Part shown: piece after piece, positions 1-10,100 of the stretch | Layout: each line of letters starts with the position of its first letter | Position numbering within the stretch: the stretch's first letter is position 1 | From: Alphaproteobacteria bacterium | GTDB lineage: Bacteria; Myxococcota_A; UBA796; GCA-2862545 | Length of the DNA: 64,000 nt | NCBI GenBank assembly: GCA_020632925.1 | Contig: JACKER010000020.1 | Location: 84,912 to 148,911 of the forward strand | Direction: 5' to 3' | Position numbers and translations under genes: made by a program | Notes under the pieces: generated by a model | What the model was told of the DNA's origin: nothing | The model's input: only the letters and a program-made list of their open reading frames with translations | Databases searched by the model: none

Positions 1-1164
1 GCCGAGCCACTCGCCCGCCGGGTACCCGTCATAGGCGTTGAACTTCGCGACCCGCCAGATCTCCTTGCCCGAGCTCGCGTCGATCGCCCAGCCCGCGACG
101 AGCAGGTCGCCGCCATCGTCGAGCGTGACGGCCGTGGCGCCCTCGCTCGCGCCCGCCGCGCTCTCCCAGGTGGTCGCCCACTTCTCGTCCGGGCCACCGC
201 TGCCGTCGCCGGCCCGACCGTACCGCGCGACGCGCCAGTCGTAGTTGACGTTCCCGGCGTTGTCCGTGCCCTTGTTCGTGTACCCCACCACGAAGGAGTC
301 ACCGCTGATCGGATCGACCACCACGGCGGTCGCGCGGTCGATCAGGTTGGCGCTGCCCGAGTACGTGGCCTCCCACAGCCGGGTGTTCCCACCCGGGTTG
401 TACTGCCGGACGTGCCAGTCGACGTTCTCGCGGTTCGGCGCCGCCGACACCCCGCGCTCGCCGACGATCGTGACCTCGCCGGAGACGGCGTGCAGCGCGG
501 TCCCGTGGGCCTGGTCGGGCACCTGGGGGTTCTGCTGGTAGTCGTACGTGGTGGGGGTCTGGTTCACCGTGCCCGAGGCGTCCATCTTCAGCGCGATCCA
601 CCGGCCCTGATCGGTCGGGTTCTGCGCCCAGCCGGCCGCCCAGGTCACGCTGGTGTCGATCGCGACGCCGCGGCACTCCTGGATCTGGCTGCTGCTGTAC
701 CGGTACGAGGTCGCCCAGTCGGCGGTGCTGACGGGGTGCCCCTCGACCTGGAACATGGCGAGCGGGTCGGTCCCGAGGACCAGGCCGCGCGTGCCGCACA
801 GGACCCAGTCGTCGTTCGCGGCGTCGATGGCGACGGCGTTCCAGTGATCCTCGCTCGCGAGGCGACCGTCCTGGCCGACGCGACCGGAGTCGAACGTCTC
901 CTCCCAGGTCACGGACTGGTCCGGAGCGATCTCGAGCGCCAGCGCGTCGTGCCCGAAGCCGGCGGCGCCGTCGACCTGCCCGACCGCGATCACGCCGTTG
1001 GCGGAGGTGATCGCGACGCCGTTCGCCGAGTCCTCGCGGTCGCTGCCGTTCTGGCCGGTCCGCGTGACGGTCCAGGCTTCGAGGTAGTCGGCGAGATCGG
1101 CCGCGGAAGCGACCGAGGGGAACAGCAGGACGGCGGAGAGCAGGGTGCTCACGGGGCGATGCAT
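1..1164 (-). CDS. Secreted repeat-rich protein, cut by left edge
   Basis: The frame is open for 388 codons from an ATG at 1164 to the window edge with no stop, so the gene is partial at its 3' end. The first ~20 residues form a signal peptide (hydrophobic LLSAVLLFPSVASA, then AD), so the protein is exported. The rest has repeated units of about 45-60 residues of the type 'VAIDxxxxDxxVxGxx...W.....Y', ending in phrases such as WRVAKFNAYDG. Such units are typical of SBBP/delta-60-like beta-propeller proteins that occur widely in Myxococcota; the assignment to a named repeat family is inference. It starts 52 nt after the stop of the transmembrane kinase at 1217-3346 on the same strand, so the two are probably co-transcribed. 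Function unknown; surface or periplasmic structural or binding role is likely. Confidence 0.8.
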   Translation of the reverse strand, partial: MHRPVSTLLSAVLLFPSVASAADLADYLEAWTVTRTGQNGSDREDSANGVAITSANGVIAVGQVDGAAGFGHDALALEIAPDQSVTWEETFDSGRVGQDGRLASEDHWNAVAIDAANDDWVLCGTRGLVLGTDPLAMFQVEGHPVSTADWATSYRYSSSQIQECRGVAIDTSVTWAAGWAQNPTDQGRWIALKMDASGTVNQTPTTYDYQQNPQVPDQAHGTALHAVSGEVTIVGERGVSAAPNRENVDWHVRQYNPGGNTRLWEATYSGSANLIDRATAVVVDPISGDSFVVGYTNKGTDNAGNVNYDWRVARYGRAGDGSGGPDEKWATTWESAAGASEGATAVTLDDGGDLLVAGWAIDASSGKEIWRVAKFNAYDGYPAGEWLG

Positions 1165-1216
1165 CGGGCCTTCCAGGTGTCTTCGTGCGCGCGAGGCGCG
1201 TGGTCGGTCGGACCCT

Positions 1217-3346
1217 CTATCTGCGGCAGCGGAAGCGGGCACCGGTGACGGCGGTGTTGGACAGCGGGATGAGTGTGGGCTCGGAGCCCTCCGGTCGCTC
1301 GACGAGCTTGACGACCGCGCCGTCGCGGCGGAGCTCGAGGTCGGTCGCGTCCGCCAGATCGCTGGTGTCGGCGAGGTCCATCCCGGCGGACTGGCAGACC
1401 TTGCGCGCGAGCTCGCCGGTCACCCCGGTGGCGGGTGCGGTGCCGGAGGTCCCCGCGGGCGGATGGCCGTCGGCGCTCCATCCCCGGAGGTACGCCGAGC
1501 CGCCGGCGCTGGCTCGCGGCGTCCCCGGCCGCCAGGCCGCGTTGTCCGCGAGGAAGCCCTCCAGCATCCCCACGGTGGCCCACCCCGAGCGGGGACGTGG
1601 CTTCGGGGCGGTGACGGGGGCGGGCGCGGGTGCGGCGGGCGCAGGCTCGGGCGTCGGGATCGAGAGCTCGAGCGTGGCGGGCGAGGCGCTCCCGTCGACC
1701 GCGACGACCACGTCCACCGTCCCCGTCAGGCAGCCCGGCGGGCAGCTCCCCTCGGGCCAGCACCCCGCCGCGGTCTCCTCGCAGCTCCCGGCGCTCAGGA
1801 CGAGCGGGTGGGTGCCGGGGCGCACGCCGTCGAACGTCCACCGATCGCCGTCCCGCTGGAGCTCGGAGCTCCCCAGGTGGGCGGTCACGGGGGTGGACGC
1901 CGCCAGCCCGGTGACGGCCAGAGCCACCTGGACCGGCGGAGGTGGTTGGACGCGGACGACGACGTCCAGGGCCTCGGCGCCGGGGGGTACGCGGTGCTCC
2001 ATGCTTCCCGACGCGCACCAGGGCGGGCAGCTCCCCGCGTCGCAGGCGGCGACCGTACAGCCCTCGCCCACCACCCACCGCAGCGCAAGCGGCCCGGGCC
2101 CCACGTGGGTCAGGACCCGCGCGCCGTCCCGCTCGCCCTCCCAGGTCCCCCGGTCGGCGGCGAGATCGACGGGGAGGCCCTCGTCCCCCGTGGCGGTCAC
2201 GAGCACCGTCCGATCGCGGGGCGCGGTCGACCAGAACCAGGCGGCCACACCACCGACGACCACCACCAGGCCGATCAGGCCCGCCACCACCGCCACGCCG
2301 GCGCCCCCGAACGCGGCGATGGCGAGGCCCCGCGCGGGCGTCCCCGACGACGGCTGCTGGATCGCCTCGCGGGGCGGAGGGGCAGGTGGGGGCTCGACGA
2401 CCTCGGCGGACGGCTCCGACTCGAGCGTGCTCTGCGCCCTCGGCGCTCCCTCAGGCGTCGCTCCGCCGTCGAAGTCCGTCGGCGCCAGCGTGACGTTCGC
2501 CCCGCCGGGTCGCATGTGCGGCGGCAACGCCCGCGCGCGCTCGAGGATGACGCGCGCGTCGGTGAGTCGCAGCGCCGGGTCGGACATGGTGAGCGCGCGG
2601 ACCAGATCGCGGAGCGGCTCGGGGAAGTCGGGCCCCACGTCCATCGGCTCGTGGCCCTGCTTGGCCATCATCACCTGGAGCGCCTGCTGGCGGGCCGAGC
2701 CCTGGCCGCTCACGGGGAAGGCGACGTTGCCGGTGAAGGCCTCCCACGCCACCACACCCAGCGCATAGAAGTCCCAGTGCACGGGATCGAGCTTGTCGGG
2801 CGTGACCCACTCGGGCGGCGCGTAGGAGACGGTGCCGAAGGCCATCCCCTCCTGGGTGATGCGGCTCCGGTCGATCTCGACGGCCAGCCCGAAGTCCACG
2901 AGCTTGACCTGGCCGTCGTCCTGGACCAGCACGTTCGCGGGCTTGAGGTCGCGATGCCGCACGCCCCGCTCGTGGAGGTAGCCGAGCGCATCCGCGATCT
3001 GGATGAGGATGGAGCGCGCCGTCTCGTAGCGCAGGGCGCCCCGGTCCAGCAGGCTCTCCAGGCTGCGCCCGGCGACGAACTCCATCTCCAGGTAGGGCGG
3101 GTCGTGCTCGTACCGGACGTTCCGGATCTTCACGATGTTCGGGTGGTCGACCTGCCCGAGGATGTCCGCCTCGCGCACGAAGCGCCGCATCGCGTCCTGG
3201 TTGGAGCGCAGCCCCCGGTCCAGGATCTTGACGGCGGCCAGGATCCGCGTCGCGGAGCGGTTGTGGCAACGGTAGACGGAGCCCATCCCGCCCGAGCCGA
3301 GCTGCGCCTCGACCACCCACACGTCGATGGCGTCGCCCGGCTTCAC
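1217..3346 (-). CDS. Transmembrane Ser/Thr protein kinase with Cys-rich extracellular part
   Basis: 709 residues, GTG start at 3346 with a GGAGGA ribosome site five bases upstream. Kinase domain spans ~9-275: glycine loop GSGGMGSV (17-24), Lys40, HRDLKPAN (131-138), DFG (151-153), APPEW in the activation segment. A Pro/Glu-rich linker and one membrane segment (~341-373) follow, so the remaining ~330 residues lie outside the cytoplasm. That part has two similar Cys modules (containing GSCPPWC and GSCPPGC), a Pro/Ala linker, and a C-terminal ~130 residues ending GARFRCRR that resemble a reduced FGE-sulfatase/SUMF1-type domain (inference, weak). Hanks-type kinases of this layout are sensor kinases in Myxococcota. 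Its 76-bp upstream region is shared with the divergent OmpA-like gene at 3423. The ligand is unknown. Confidence 0.93.
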   Translation of the reverse strand: MKPGDAIDVWVVEAQLGSGGMGSVYRCHNRSATRILAAVKILDRGLRSNQDAMRRFVREADILGQVDHPNIVKIRNVRYEHDPPYLEMEFVAGRSLESLLDRGALRYETARSILIQIADALGYLHERGVRHRDLKPANVLVQDDGQVKLVDFGLAVEIDRSRITQEGMAFGTVSYAPPEWVTPDKLDPVHWDFYALGVVAWEAFTGNVAFPVSGQGSARQQALQVMMAKQGHEPMDVGPDFPEPLRDLVRALTMSDPALRLTDARVILERARALPPHMRPGGANVTLAPTDFDGGATPEGAPRAQSTLESEPSAEVVEPPPAPPPREAIQQPSSGTPARGLAIAAFGGAGVAVVAGLIGLVVVVGGVAAWFWSTAPRDRTVLVTATGDEGLPVDLAADRGTWEGERDGARVLTHVGPGPLALRWVVGEGCTVAACDAGSCPPWCASGSMEHRVPPGAEALDVVVRVQPPPPVQVALAVTGLAASTPVTAHLGSSELQRDGDRWTFDGVRPGTHPLVLSAGSCEETAAGCWPEGSCPPGCLTGTVDVVVAVDGSASPATLELSIPTPEPAPAAPAPAPVTAPKPRPRSGWATVGMLEGFLADNAAWRPGTPRASAGGSAYLRGWSADGHPPAGTSGTAPATGVTGELARKVCQSAGMDLADTSDLADATDLELRRDGAVVKLVERPEGSEPTLIPLSNTAVTGARFRCRR

Positions 3347-3422
3347 CCGTCTCCTCCGGCCCGTCCCCGGCTGGCTCCTGCCGCATGCGGTCCCGTGGCG
3401 CGCATGCTACCTCGGTCGGGCC
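3347..3422. promoter_or_regulatory. Divergent intergenic region, kinase / OmpA-like gene
   Basis: 76 bp separate the GTG of the kinase (minus) and the ATG chosen for the OmpA-like gene (plus). It contains a perfect 10-bp palindrome CCGCATGCGG at 3381-3390 and a second GCATGC-like element (CGCGCATGC) at ~3400-3408. Promoters for both genes should lie here or just inside the neighbours. No convincing -35/-10 pair was found by eye, so this is positional evidence only. Confidence 0.35.
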
Positions 3423-6400
3423 ATGTGGTGGTACCTGCTGGCGGCGTCGGTGCGCCCGGCGTCGGCTTCGGATCTGGACGGTGAGGCGCTGCCCGTGTCG
3501 CGCGCCTCCGAGGGCGACACCACGACCGTCTGGACCGCGCCGGAGGGCACGCGCGGTCGGGTGGCCGCGGGGCTGCGGATCGAGGCCGTCGACGATCCCG
3601 CCTTGTTCACGGCGGTGGAGGGAACGGCGACGACCACCTGGCACCTGGTCGACACGGCGGTGTCCTTCCAGCCCCACGCGCGCTGGTCGGTGCTCGATCG
3701 AATGGATCTCGCCGCCTCGCTGCCGGTCTACGGGTACCTGCGCGGCGTCCGCGCGGACGAGCCCGGGGTGCAGCAGGGGGGACCGGCGCTCGGCGACCTG
3801 ATGTTGGCTGCGCCGATCCGCTTGACGGGAGAGGGCACCGGGCTCGGCGTGGTCCCGATGGTCACGCTCCCCACGGGCAACCGCGGACGCTCGGTCGGCG
3901 AGGGGGGACCGACGGGCGGCGTGCTCGGGACGTTCGCCGTCGGCGGCGCCGGAACCCGCCTCCAGGGGCACCTCGGTGCCGTCCTCCGCCCCAACGCCTT
4001 CGTGTTCGCGCAGAGCCGCGGACCGCTCGCCCTCCCGGTCGCGCTGGGCGTGACGCAGCGGGTGACCGGCGCCACCTGGCTCCAGGCCGAGCTCCGCGGC
4101 ACGCCGGCGCTCGGGGTCGACCTCGTCGCGGGCGAGCTGCCGAGCGCCCTCCCCGGGCTTCCCTTCGAGGCCTTCGTCGGTGTCGGTGGTCGTCTGGGCA
4201 GCGTGTGGACGACGGGCGCGGCGGCGCGGGGCATCACGGATGGCGTGGGCGCGGCCCGCTGGCGCGCGGCCCTCGACGTCACGTGGACCAGCGACCGCGA
4301 CGGGACCGTCCCCGAGGTGGTGAGCGAGGAGCCGCCGTTCGAGCTCGTGGTGCTCGACGACCGCGGGCGTCCCGTGACCGGCGCCGAGGTGGTGGTGGGC
4401 GCCCAGATCGTCGGCACCACCGACGAGGACGGCGTCGTGGCGCTGGACGACCCGCCGCGCTGGTCGAAGGGCGTGCAGGTCCGCGCCGACCGATTCCTCC
4501 CGGCCACGGTGACGCAACCGGAGGACGAGACGGCCCGCGCCGTGAGGATCCCGCTGGCGTGGGCGCCGACCCCCATCGCGGGAGAGGTGCGCGATCCGGC
4601 CGGGCGCGTGGTGGACGCGACGGTCGTGGCGACCTCCGAGGATCACCCCGGCGAGACGGTGGAGGGCCGGCTCGGCGAGCTCACGCTACCCGCGGGGACC
4701 TGGCGCCTGACGGTGTCCGCCGAGGGCCTGGGCACGCAGGTGCGCGAGGTGGTCGTCGAGCCCGCCCTGGGAGCGCCCGACCCGCTCGAGGTCCTGCTGC
4801 TGCCGGACGAGGGTGGGCACTCGGGGATGGCCGTGGTCATCACGGATCCGGAGGGGCGGCCGGTCGAGCGGGCGCGGGTGCTGATCGACGGCGTTCCGGT
4901 CGGGACGACGGCGTCGGGTGGTGTGCTCGAGCTCGCCGGGCTCACGGCGGGGCCCCACCAGGTCGAGGTCCTGCACGAGGCCTTCACCGGCGCGCTGGTG
5001 GCCGATCTGCAGACGGCGGACGATGCGGTGCTCGACGTGCCGGTGCCGCTGCAGCGCGTCCCGGGCTCGGTGAAGGTGGTCGTGCGCGACGGCGTGGGGC
5101 GCCCCGTCCCCGACGCGGTGGCGCGCTTCGTCGGACCGCGGCGGCTGCCGCCGATGGCGCTCGGAGAACGGGGTGAGCGGGTCCAGGTGCTGGGCGCCGG
5201 CGACTGGCAGGTGATCGTGACCTCGGCCCGGTACGGCGTGCAGGAACGCTCGCTGCGCGTCCCGGAGGACCGCTACGAGCTGATGGTCGTCGAGGTGGTG
5301 CTCCAGCCCGACGAGCAGGGAGAAGCCGAGCTCGTCGTGCGTCTGGTGGACCCGGCGGGTCTGCCCGTCGAGGGCGCGTCGGTCCTGCTCGACGAGGTTC
5401 CCTACGGCGCCACGTCGAGCGGCGGCACGCTCGAGGTCGGGCACCTGCGGGCCGGCGTCCGGACGCTCGCGGTGCGGATGGACGGGTTGCGCCCGCTGGC
5501 GGACCGCGATCTCGTGCTCGTCGAGGGCCGGCAGGAGCAGGTCATCAAGGCCGAGTGGAAGCCCGGGCTCGTGGACGTGCACGTCCGGGGCCCAGAGGGG
5601 CCCGTGGGCGACGCGCGCGTGCGGCTGTTCGGCGACGAGAACGTGGGCCCCGACGACGTCGGGCCGAGCGGACGCCACCGGATGACGGTGCCGGCGGGCA
5701 GCTGGACCGTGATGGTGACGAGCGCCGAGTACGGGGTGCAGGAACGCGATCTCGTCGTGGCGCCGGACAGCAACGTTCGGCACGTCGCCGACTTCGTGCT
5801 CGCGCCGATCGAGGGCGGGCTCGGTGCGCTGGCCGTGCGCGTGGTGGGACCGGACGAACGGCCGGTCGAGGGCGCGCTCGTGCTCCTCGACGGCGAGGAG
5901 CGCGGCCGTACCGCGAACTCGGGCACCCTGCGGCTCACGGACCTGCAGGTCGGGGAGCGCGAGGTCCAGGTGCTCGCCGACCCGTACCGCGAGCGCACCG
6001 CCCGCGTCCGCCTGATGGAGGGCGAGCGAGAGCTCGAGGTCGCGCTGGACTACGCGCCCGGCGCGGTGAAGGTGCACGTCCACCGCGGCGAGGAGCCGGT
6101 GGACGACGCGTTCGTGCGCTTCCTCGGCGAGGCGGTCGGCAGCCCCAGGCCGGTGGACCCCGACGGTGACCTGCTCGCGCGGCTCGACCCGGGGCTGTGG
6201 CTGGTGGTCGCGACCTCGGCCAGCGCCGGCGTCGCCGAGTGGGACCTCGAGGTCGAGGATCGTGGCGGCCTGCAGGTGGTCGATCTGGACATGGCCGGCG
6301 TGGCCGTCGACCGCTCCGACCTGCTGGTCCAGGTGGTCGACACCGACGGGCGACCCGTGGAGGAGGCCCAGGTGTGGATCGACGGCCAGGCCAAGGCCGG

Positions 6401-7169
6401 CGACACCCAGCAGGGCGGCGTGGTGCTGGCACGCTCGCTGACGCCCGGGACGGTGACCCTCACGGTGCAGGCGCCCGACCACCTGCCGTCGGAGCCGATC
6501 ACGGTGGAGCTCGTGCCCGGCACCGTCGAGCGGATCGTGGTGCTCCGCTTCGAGGCCGTCCCGGTGACGGTGCGCACCGTGGACGAGTCGGGAGCGCCGG
6601 TCGACGCCACCGTGCAGTGGGTGGGACCCGACGACGTGGCGCCGCTGGTCGCCGAGCAGGGTGAGGTCCAGACGCGGCTCGCTCCGGGCAGGTGGCGGGT
6701 GATCGCTCGGTCGGGCTCGCTCTCGGGCGAGGGCACGGCGCGGCTGAGCCTGGGCGACGAGCCACGCCCCCTCGAGATCGTGCTGCATCCGACGGGTGCG
6801 GTGATGGCGGGCGAGCAGGTCGTGATCGCGGAGCAGGTGCACTTCGACTTCGGCCAGGCCACCCTCCGCGGGGACTCCGCCGCGATCCTCGATCAGGTCG
6901 CGCAGGTGTTGATCGCGGAGCAGGACGTGGTGCGGGTCGAGGTCCAGGGGCACACGGACGACATCGGCGGGGTGGCCGTGAACCAGGCGCTGTCGCAGGC
7001 ACGCGCCCAGGCGGTGGTGGACGCGCTGGTCGAGCGCGGGGTGCCGCGCGAGGAGCTGATCGCGGTGGGGTACGGTCCCACCCGGCCGCTGGTGCCCAAC
7101 GACTCCGACGAGGGGAGGGCGACCAACCGTCGCGTACAGTTCGAGGTGGGTGAGCGCGCGGCGCGCTGA
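3423..7169 (+). CDS. Outer-surface protein: tandem carboxypeptidase-regulatory-like modules plus OmpA domain
   Basis: The start is placed at ATG 3423 because it gives a signal peptide (MWWYLLAASVRPASAS) and avoids running into the kinase gene; an in-frame ATG at 3327 would add 32 unlikely residues. 1248 residues. Residues ~20-290 form an N-terminal domain rich in beta strands. From ~300 come carboxypeptidase-regulatory-like (Ig-fold) units, and from ~463 four tandem copies of a ~165-residue module, each beginning with a 'xVxVxDxxGRPVExAxVxxDG' pattern and a TT/T-S-GG turn (starts near 4810, 5320, 5815, 6310). Residues ~1135-1245 are an OmpA C-terminal domain: FDFGQATL, GHTDDIGG, NQALSQARAQAV and GRATNRRVQFEV, the peptidoglycan-binding fold. 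Likely anchored to the wall as an adhesin or scaffold. It ends 18 nt before the vWA gene, so it may head that operon. Confidence 0.88.
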   Translation: MWWYLLAASVRPASASDLDGEALPVSRASEGDTTTVWTAPEGTRGRVAAGLRIEAVDDPALFTAVEGTATTTWHLVDTAVSFQPHARWSVLDRMDLAASLPVYGYLRGVRADEPGVQQGGPALGDLMLAAPIRLTGEGTGLGVVPMVTLPTGNRGRSVGEGGPTGGVLGTFAVGGAGTRLQGHLGAVLRPNAFVFAQSRGPLALPVALGVTQRVTGATWLQAELRGTPALGVDLVAGELPSALPGLPFEAFVGVGGRLGSVWTTGAAARGITDGVGAARWRAALDVTWTSDRDGTVPEVVSEEPPFELVVLDDRGRPVTGAEVVVGAQIVGTTDEDGVVALDDPPRWSKGVQVRADRFLPATVTQPEDETARAVRIPLAWAPTPIAGEVRDPAGRVVDATVVATSEDHPGETVEGRLGELTLPAGTWRLTVSAEGLGTQVREVVVEPALGAPDPLEVLLLPDEGGHSGMAVVITDPEGRPVERARVLIDGVPVGTTASGGVLELAGLTAGPHQVEVLHEAFTGALVADLQTADDAVLDVPVPLQRVPGSVKVVVRDGVGRPVPDAVARFVGPRRLPPMALGERGERVQVLGAGDWQVIVTSARYGVQERSLRVPEDRYELMVVEVVLQPDEQGEAELVVRLVDPAGLPVEGASVLLDEVPYGATSSGGTLEVGHLRAGVRTLAVRMDGLRPLADRDLVLVEGRQEQVIKAEWKPGLVDVHVRGPEGPVGDARVRLFGDENVGPDDVGPSGRHRMTVPAGSWTVMVTSAEYGVQERDLVVAPDSNVRHVADFVLAPIEGGLGALAVRVVGPDERPVEGALVLLDGEERGRTANSGTLRLTDLQVGEREVQVLADPYRERTARVRLMEGERELEVALDYAPGAVKVHVHRGEEPVDDAFVRFLGEAVGSPRPVDPDGDLLARLDPGLWLVVATSASAGVAEWDLEVEDRGGLQVVDLDMAGVAVDRSDLLVQVVDTDGRPVEEAQVWIDGQAKAGDTQQGGVVLARSLTPGTVTLTVQAPDHLPSEPITVELVPGTVERIVVLRFEAVPVTVRTVDESGAPVDATVQWVGPDDVAPLVAEQGEVQTRLAPGRWRVIARSGSLSGEGTARLSLGDEPRPLEIVLHPTGAVMAGEQVVIAEQVHFDFGQATLRGDSAAILDQVAQVLIAEQDVVRVEVQGHTDDIGGVAVNQALSQARAQAVVDALVERGVPREELIAVGYGPTRPLVPNDSDEGRATNRRVQFEVGERAAR

Positions 7170-7187
7170 GCGCGGACGGGGGACGAC

Positions 7188-10100
7188 GTGTGGGAGCGGC
7201 TTCAGCACGCCTACGGAGCGGCCGACGACATCCCCGGGACACTGGCCGCGCTCCGGTCGCACGACCCCGCCGTCCGCGCCGACGCCAGGTGGTGGTTGCG
7301 CGCGACCCTGGTCCACCAGGGGACGCGGTACACGGCGAGCGCGGCCGCGGTCCCGCCGATGGTGGGTGCGGCCGAGGACCCCGAGGTGCAGGAGCGCGCG
7401 GCGATCCTGGACCTGCTCGCGGACCTCGCGGTCGGCGCCGCCGACGGCTGGTGGGCGACCGGCGTGGACCCGGACGCCGAGGCGCCGGAGGTGGTGGCGG
7501 TCCAGCGCGCGCTCGCGGCCCAGCACGTGCGGCTCACGGACCTGTTGGACGACGCCGACCCTGCGGTGCGCGCGGGAGCGGCCCGGGTGCTGTCCGTCGT
7601 GCCCGCGGTCGCGGACGCCGTGCGCGACGCGGCGGTCGCGCGTGCCGGCGACCCCGATCCCGTGGTGCGGGCGGCGATGCTGCTCGCGGCGGGGCTGGCG
7701 GACCGGAGCTCGGGGGAGGGTCTTGCGGCCGACGTGCTCCGGGCGGGCCTGGTCGACGCCGATCCGAGGGTGACGGCGGCCGCCGGAGCAGCGCTCGGCG
7801 AGGAGGGGATCGAGGCGTGCGCCCGGTGCCTGGTCGCGGAGCCGTCGTGGACGCTGCCCGGGCTCGGATGGTTCGGCGGCGATCTGGTCGCGCTGACGAT
7901 CACCGCCCTCGACGGGCTTCGCTCGCTGCGGGACGCTCGCGTCGCGGAGGCGCTGCTCCACGTCGTCGAGCGGGGAGCCGAGCCCCACGCACGCCGGGCC
8001 CTGCGCCCGGCCTTCTTCCTGGTGACCGACCGCCTCCCCCCGATCGGCGGGTGGTCGCGGGCGGGCGCGCCCGAGGCGCTCCGGCGGTTCGCGACCGCCA
8101 TCGTCGACCGCCCGGAGCTCGGGGAGCCGGAGCTGTGGCCCGCGCTCGCCGACAACGGTCTGCCGAGGACGCCGGACGCGTTGCGGGCGTGGGCGGGGCG
8201 GGAGGCAGCGCCGAGCCGACTGGACGACGAGCTCGGTCGGGAAGCGCGGAACAAGGTCGGCGGGCTCGTGGTCGTGGGGGATGGCGGGCCCACCGTGAGC
8301 CGTCGGATCGGGGATGCGGAGGTTTCCTTCGTCGCTCGTGCAGCCGTCCCCAAGCACGCGAAGACCACCCTGACCCGCCTCGCGAAGCTCCTGGCGCCGA
8401 CCGGGGCGGAAGGTGTGCGCGTGCTGCTCGCGCTCGCGGAGGAGCGCGACGGCACCCTGTTCGCGCTCTCGCCCGTCATGGACAAGGTGGCGGCGGGCGA
8501 GCCGGAGGCCGTGCTCCTCGCGTCCGAGGCGGCGTCCGCGGCGTACGGGGGGCATCCACCCGTCCGGTACGAGGAGCGCGGCACGGTGACCTCGCACCAG
8601 GTGTTGGTGGTGGTGCTCGGGCTCGCCTGCCGGGCGGCGAAGGCGCTCGGTCGGGTCCCGGACCCGGCGATCGACGCCTGCATCCCGTCGGCGGCCTCGT
8701 CGGAGGTGTTCGCCGCCGAGCTGGCCCGATGGATCGAGCTGGTGCCCCCGGAGCGCGCGGTGGGTGCGCTCGCGCCGCCGCTGCCGGTGCCGCGTGGACC
8801 GGCGTTGGAGGCTGCGCTCCGTCGATGGGACGACGCGGCGCTCGGGTCCGTGGTGTCCCGCGCCGACCCGCTCGAGCTGCTGGCGACCCTGACCCCGCAG
8901 CGCGCGCTCCAGCTGGAGGCATCCGTGCTGGCGCGGATGGAGGCGCACCTCGCGGAGCGCGAGCGGTGGATGAAGGACCGGCTGGTGGCCGAGCTCCTCC
9001 CCCTGGCCGAGCTGCTCGCCGCCCGACACCCCAAGCTCCGCTCCCGGTGGCTCGGCTCGACGGCGGCCTCGGAGCGGCTGCGGAGGGTGCTCGGCCAGGA
9101 ACCACCCGCGCCCGTGCCGGTGGCGCGCATCGCACCCGTGGTCGGTGCGCGCCGTTCGGGGCCGATCGACCCCGCGCGGGAGCTGTCGTACGCGGTGGTG
9201 GACCTGCTGATCGAGGAGCCGCTCTTCGGTCACCTGCTCGGCCGCATCGATCGCGTGTTCACCGACCTCACGCCGACGATGGGGCTGGCCATCGAGTCGC
9301 GGGGGCGGATCGCGCTGCTCGTGAACCCGGAGTGGTTCGTCACGCGGCTGTCGACGAGGCGTGTCCGCGTGGGTGCCTTGCGCCACGAGGTGCTCCACCT
9401 GGTGCTCGAGCATCCCTTCCGCGAGGATCTGCGGCACGTCGATCTGCTCCTCTACGGGACCGCCGCGGATCTGGTGACCAACCACCTCGGTGGGCACCGG
9501 TGGCCGCTGCCGGCCGATGCCCGACGCGCGCCCTGGGACGGCGTCGAGGCGGACGATGGCGCGACGGTGCGCTCGGTCTACGACCTCCTGCTGGCGCGGC
9601 GTGTGGCGTCCGGTGAGGCGTCGAGCGACGAGATCTGGCACAGCGACCATCGGTTCTGGCGTCTGCAGCGCGACGGGCAGAGCGTGGCCGGCGACGACCT
9701 GCTGGAGGCCTCGGGCCGCGTGGATGCCTGGGTCGAGGAGGCGTTCCGCGTCATCGGTGGCGACGTGACCCACGGCCTCGAGCCGGGCGTGCTCGCGTCG
9801 GTCCTGGCTGCCCTCGAGCGGCGCAAGGCCACGCTGGACTGGCGCCGGGTGCTGCGGATGTTCGCCGCCAGCAGCCGGCGGACGGTGGTGACCCACACGC
9901 TGAAGCACCCGAGCCGCCGCTACGGGACGCTCCCGGGCCTGCGGATCCGCCGGTTCCACCGACTGGCGGTCGCGGTCGACACCTCGGGCTCGATCCGGGA
10001 CGAGGACCTGCAGGCCTTCTTCGTCGAGATCGAGGGGATCTGGCGCTCGGGCAGCGAGATCGTGGTGATCGAGTGCGACGCCAGGGTCCAGGCGGCGTGG

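Noticed and set aside
1145..3484. Long open plus-strand frame over the kinase
   Set aside because: Opposite strand of a clear kinase with all motifs; no recognisable protein in this frame.
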